Positions 61,593 through 64,000 of a stretch of DNA of 64,000 bases are shown piece by piece. The position numbers and the translations under genes were made by a program. The notes under the pieces are model-generated. The model was not told where the DNA came from, made no database searches, and saw nothing but the letters and a program-made list of their open reading frames with translations. Every line of letters starts with the position of its first letter. The stretch's first letter is position 1. This stretch comes from an uncultured Eubacteriales bacterium (GTDB lineage Bacteria; Bacillota; Clostridia; Christensenellales; Aristaeellaceae): assembly GCA_902765735.1 (NCBI GenBank), contig CACXBB010000004.1, forward strand, positions 26,653-90,652, in the 5' to 3' direction.

Positions 61593-62285
61593 ATGAAGAT
61601 ACACGGACTTCAGAAGATGACGCTGCTGGACTACCCGGGTCGGGTGGCCTGCACGGTGTTCCTGGGCGGCTGCGACTTTCGCTGCCCTTTCTGCCACAAT
61701 TACGAGCTGGTGGACGGCTCCGCCCCCGCGTTGATGGAGGACGGCGAGCTGTTCGCGTTCCTCGAAAAGCGCCGGGGCCTGCTGGACGGCGTGGCCGTCA
61801 CCGGCGGCGAGCCCTGCCTGCGGCCCGACCTGCCCGAGCTGCTCTCAAGGATCAAGGTGCTGGGCTACGATGTCAAGCTGGACACCAACGGCGCGCATCC
61901 CGGGCTTCTAAAGGCGCTGATCGATCAAAAGCTGGTGGATTACGTGGCCATGGACATCAAGAACAGCCCGGAGAAGTACGCCCGCACGGTGGGGCTGGAG
62001 ACCCTCGACCTCGCGCCGGTCCGTCAGAGCGTCGAGCTGCTTTTGTCCGACGTCGTGGACTATGAGTTCCGCACCACCGTGGTGGACGAGCTTCATGAGG
62101 AAAGGGATTTTGAAGCCATCGGCCCGTGGATTGCCGGGGCCCGCCGCTACTTCCTCCAGGCCTTCACCGATCGGGATTCGGTGCCCTACGGCAATCTGCA
62201 TGCGCCGTCAAGGGAAAAGATGGAGCGCTGCGCCGAAGTCGCCAAACCCTTTGTGACGGAAATTTGCCTGCGTGGTCTTGATTAA
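61593..62285 (+). CDS. nrdG: Anaerobic ribonucleotide reductase activating protein
   Basis: A 230-residue radical-SAM activase that installs the glycyl radical on NrdD. The cluster motif is CDFRCPFCHN (CxxxCxxC), followed by AVTGGEPCLRPDLPELL for SAM binding. It is somewhat longer than E. coli NrdG (154 residues), as is common in Clostridia. It lies upstream of nrdD but separated by a regulated promoter. An activase for another glycyl-radical enzyme is possible but unlikely given nrdD next door. Confidence 0.92.
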   Translation: MKIHGLQKMTLLDYPGRVACTVFLGGCDFRCPFCHNYELVDGSAPALMEDGELFAFLEKRRGLLDGVAVTGGEPCLRPDLPELLSRIKVLGYDVKLDTNGAHPGLLKALIDQKLVDYVAMDIKNSPEKYARTVGLETLDLAPVRQSVELLLSDVVDYEFRTTVVDELHEERDFEAIGPWIAGARRYFLQAFTDRDSVPYGNLHAPSREKMERCAEVAKPFVTEICLRGLD

Positions 62286-62313
62286 GTCACAATTTACGCA
62301 TATTTTCACGGAA

Positions 62314-62327
62314 ACACAATATGTGAC
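62314..62327 (+). promoter_or_regulatory. NrdR-box-like site 1
   Basis: ACACAATATGTGAC resembles the palindromic NrdR box (consensus about acaCwAtATaTwGtgt). It lies 32 bp upstream of site 2, near three helical turns, the spacing seen for tandem NrdR boxes. Confidence 0.65.
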
Positions 62328-62345
62328 GTTTTCTTCAAAACTTAA

Positions 62346-62360
62346 ACACAATATATAGAT
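62346..62360 (+). promoter_or_regulatory. NrdR-box-like site 2
   Basis: ACACAATATATAGAT matches the left half and core of the NrdR box. It touches the -35 of the nrdD promoter, a suitable place for repression. Confidence 0.65.
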
Positions 62361-62388
62361 TGACATTCCCTGCATAATGTGTTATGGT
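62360..62388 (+). promoter_or_regulatory. Promoter of nrdD
   Basis: TTGACA (62360-62365), a 17-bp spacer and TATGGT (62383-62388). It gives a leader of about 75 nt with no recognised riboswitch. Confidence 0.75.
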
Positions 62389-62468
62389 ATTCATGCTTCG
62401 TTCGGGCAGGCCCCGAAACGGCGCGTGAATACCATTATGTTACAACCATATGAGGGGGATCATTTCTT

Positions 62469-64000
62469 ATGTATCAGGTCGTGAAGCGCGACGGCGCACT
62501 GGTGGATTTTTCCATAGGCAAGATCACCGCAGCCATCACCAAGGCGTTCGACGCGATCGGCAAGCAGTATCATCCCAGCGTCATCGAGCTTCTGGCGCTG
62601 CACGTGACGGCGGACTTCGGCAGCAAGATCCACGACGGCAAGATCACCGTCGAGGAGATCCAGGACAGCGTTGAGAAGGTGCTGTCCGAGTCCGGCTATG
62701 CCGACGTGTCCAAGGCCTACATCCTCTACCGCAAGCAGCGCGAGAAGGTGCGCAACATCAACTCCACCCTGCTGAACTACAAGGACCTGGTGGACAACTA
62801 TCTGCAGATCAACTCCTGGCGCGTCAAGGAAAACGCCACGGTGTCCTATTCCGTGGGCGGACTGATACTGTCCAACTCCGGCGCGATCACGGCCAACTAC
62901 TGGTTGAGCGAGGTCTACGACGAGGAGATCGCCGAGGCCCATCGCAGCGCGGCCATCCACCTGCACGACCTGTCCATGCTCACCGGCTACTGCGCGGGCT
63001 GGAGCCTCAAGCAGCTCATCCAGGAGGGCCTGGGCGGCGTGCCCGGAAAGATCACCTCCTCCCCCGCCAGCCATCTCTCCACGCTGTGTAACCAGATGGT
63101 CAACTTCCTGGGCATCATGCAGAACGAATGGGCTGGCGCGCAGGCGTTTTCCTCCTTCGACACCTACCTCGCCCCCTTCGTACGCGTGGACAACTTAAGC
63201 CAGAAGGAAGTCAAGCAGTGCGTGCAGAGCTTCATCTACGGCGTGAACACCCCCTCCCGCTGGGGCACCCAGGCGCCCTTCTCCAACGTGACGCTGGACT
63301 GGGTGGTGCCCGGCGACCTCAAAAACCTGCCCGCCATCGTGGGCGGCAAGGAGCAGGACTTCACCTACGGCGACTGCCAGAAGGAAATGGACATGGTGAA
63401 CAAGGCGTTCATCGAGATCATGATCGAGGGCGACGCCAACGGCCGCGGCTTCCAGTATCCCATCCCCACCTACTCCATCACCCGGGACTTCGACTGGTCG
63501 GAGACCGAGAACAACAAGCTGCTGTTTGAGATGACCGCGAAGTACGGCACGCCCTACTTCTCCAACTACATCAACAGCGACATGGAGCCCAGCGACGTGC
63601 GCAGCATGTGCTGCCGCCTGCGCCTGGACCTGCGCGAGCTGCGCAAGAAGTCCGGCGGCTTCTTCGGCAGCGGTGAATCCACCGGCTCCATCGGCGTGGT
63701 GACCATCAACCTGCCCCGCATCGCCTATCTGGCGGCGGACGAGGCCGACTTCTACAAGCGGCTGGACGGCCTGATGGACATCGCCGCCCGCAGCCTGAAG
63801 GTGAAGCGCACCGTCATCACCAAGCTGCTGGAGCAGGGCCTGTATCCCTACACCAAGCGCTATCTGGGCACCTTCAACAACCACTTCTCCACCATCGGAC
63901 TGATCGGCATGAACGAGGTGGGCCTGAACGCCAAGTGGCTGCGGGCGGACCTGACCCATCCCGAGACCCAGCGGTTCGCCCAGGACGTGCTGAACCACAT
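62469..64000 (+). CDS. nrdD: Anaerobic ribonucleoside-triphosphate reductase (partial)
   Basis: The first 510 codons of the glycyl-radical class III ribonucleotide reductase, open to the right edge. The N-terminal ATP-cone (residues 1-95: YQVVKRDGALVDFSIGKITA) senses ATP/dATP. The catalytic barrel follows, with HLHDLSMLTGYCAGWSLKQL, FIYGVNTPSRWGTQAPFSN and GFQYPIPTYSITRDF. The C-terminal zinc site and radical Gly lie beyond the window. ATG 62469 follows GAGGGGG. It makes dNTPs without oxygen. Confidence 0.96.
   Translation, partial: MYQVVKRDGALVDFSIGKITAAITKAFDAIGKQYHPSVIELLALHVTADFGSKIHDGKITVEEIQDSVEKVLSESGYADVSKAYILYRKQREKVRNINSTLLNYKDLVDNYLQINSWRVKENATVSYSVGGLILSNSGAITANYWLSEVYDEEIAEAHRSAAIHLHDLSMLTGYCAGWSLKQLIQEGLGGVPGKITSSPASHLSTLCNQMVNFLGIMQNEWAGAQAFSSFDTYLAPFVRVDNLSQKEVKQCVQSFIYGVNTPSRWGTQAPFSNVTLDWVVPGDLKNLPAIVGGKEQDFTYGDCQKEMDMVNKAFIEIMIEGDANGRGFQYPIPTYSITRDFDWSETENNKLLFEMTAKYGTPYFSNYINSDMEPSDVRSMCCRLRLDLRELRKKSGGFFGSGESTGSIGVVTINLPRIAYLAADEADFYKRLDGLMDIAARSLKVKRTVITKLLEQGLYPYTKRYLGTFNNHFSTIGLIGMNEVGLNAKWLRADLTHPETQRFAQDVLNH

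Overview
The window looks like chromosome of a GC-rich, anaerobic, endospore-forming lineage of Bacillota, class Clostridia. The evidence is the complete spoIIIA cluster (AA to AH), spoIID, T-box control, NrdR with oxygen-sensitive NrdD/NrdG, glgC-glgD-type glycogen synthesis, acetate kinase, and strong AGGAGG ribosome binding sites with many TTG and GTG starts. Genus and species cannot be fixed from sequence alone. Coding regions are strongly GC-rich, while intergenic promoters are clearly AT-rich. I see no prophage, insertion-sequence transposase, CRISPR array, rRNA operon or replication origin. The tyrosine recombinase present looks like a resident XerC/D-type protein.

Layout, left to right. 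1-4.4 kb: the tail of an unknown gene, a HAD phosphatase, tRNA-Leu(CAA) on the minus strand, an ECF-type sigma factor with its zinc-finger anti-sigma factor, a SIMPL protein, a DUF1292 protein and a secreted triple-SH3 protein. 4.4-8.8 kb: lon, engB and aspartate kinase. 9-14.1 kb (minus): a glycogen operon glgC-glgD-glgA with a CbxX/SpoVK-type AAA+ ATPase as its last gene. The branching enzyme glgB sits apart at 38.9 kb. 14.2-19 kb: ackA, spoIID, an orphan ZnuA-like lipoprotein overlapping rnhA, and a Xer-type recombinase. 19-22.1 kb (minus): a run of small Cys-motif proteins (a CxxCxxC protein, a DUF6062-type protein, a membrane zinc ribbon, a DnaJ-TPR protein and a DUF5685-type protein). 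22.5-38.7 kb (minus): an aminotransferase, then the classical Clostridia cluster spoIIIAA-AH, asp23-amaP, nusB, xseA-xseB, ispA, dxs, tlyA, nadK, argR, recN, in that transcription order. Many of these genes overlap by four bases.

38.8-44.4 kb: glgB, a MATE exporter, a 2'-5' RNA ligase-like protein, a hotdog thioesterase, an alpha/beta hydrolase and tRNA-Lys(CTT). 44.5-48.8 kb (minus): a 966-residue secreted protein with four BIG2-like domains and a caspase-like His/Cys domain, and a split chromate-type transporter. 48.9-59.6 kb: an ABC exporter, a YtqB-like methylase, a sodium:solute symporter behind a T-box whose specifier reads UAC (Tyr), a GT2-GtrA protein, TraX, a PhoR/PhoB-like pair, nrdR and a DUF4097 protein. 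59.9-64 kb: a TPR protein, a DUF4037-like protein, nrdG, and nrdD preceded by two NrdR-box-like sites; nrdD runs off the window.

The least explained content is (1) the secreted caspase-like protein, (2) the Tyr T-box on a symporter that homology would call a proline transporter, (3) a 56-codon spoIIIAF reduced to its membrane part, (4) the 19-22 kb Cys-motif cluster, and (5) two families of palindromic MITE-like repeats plus a duplicated tRNA-Lys 3' fragment.
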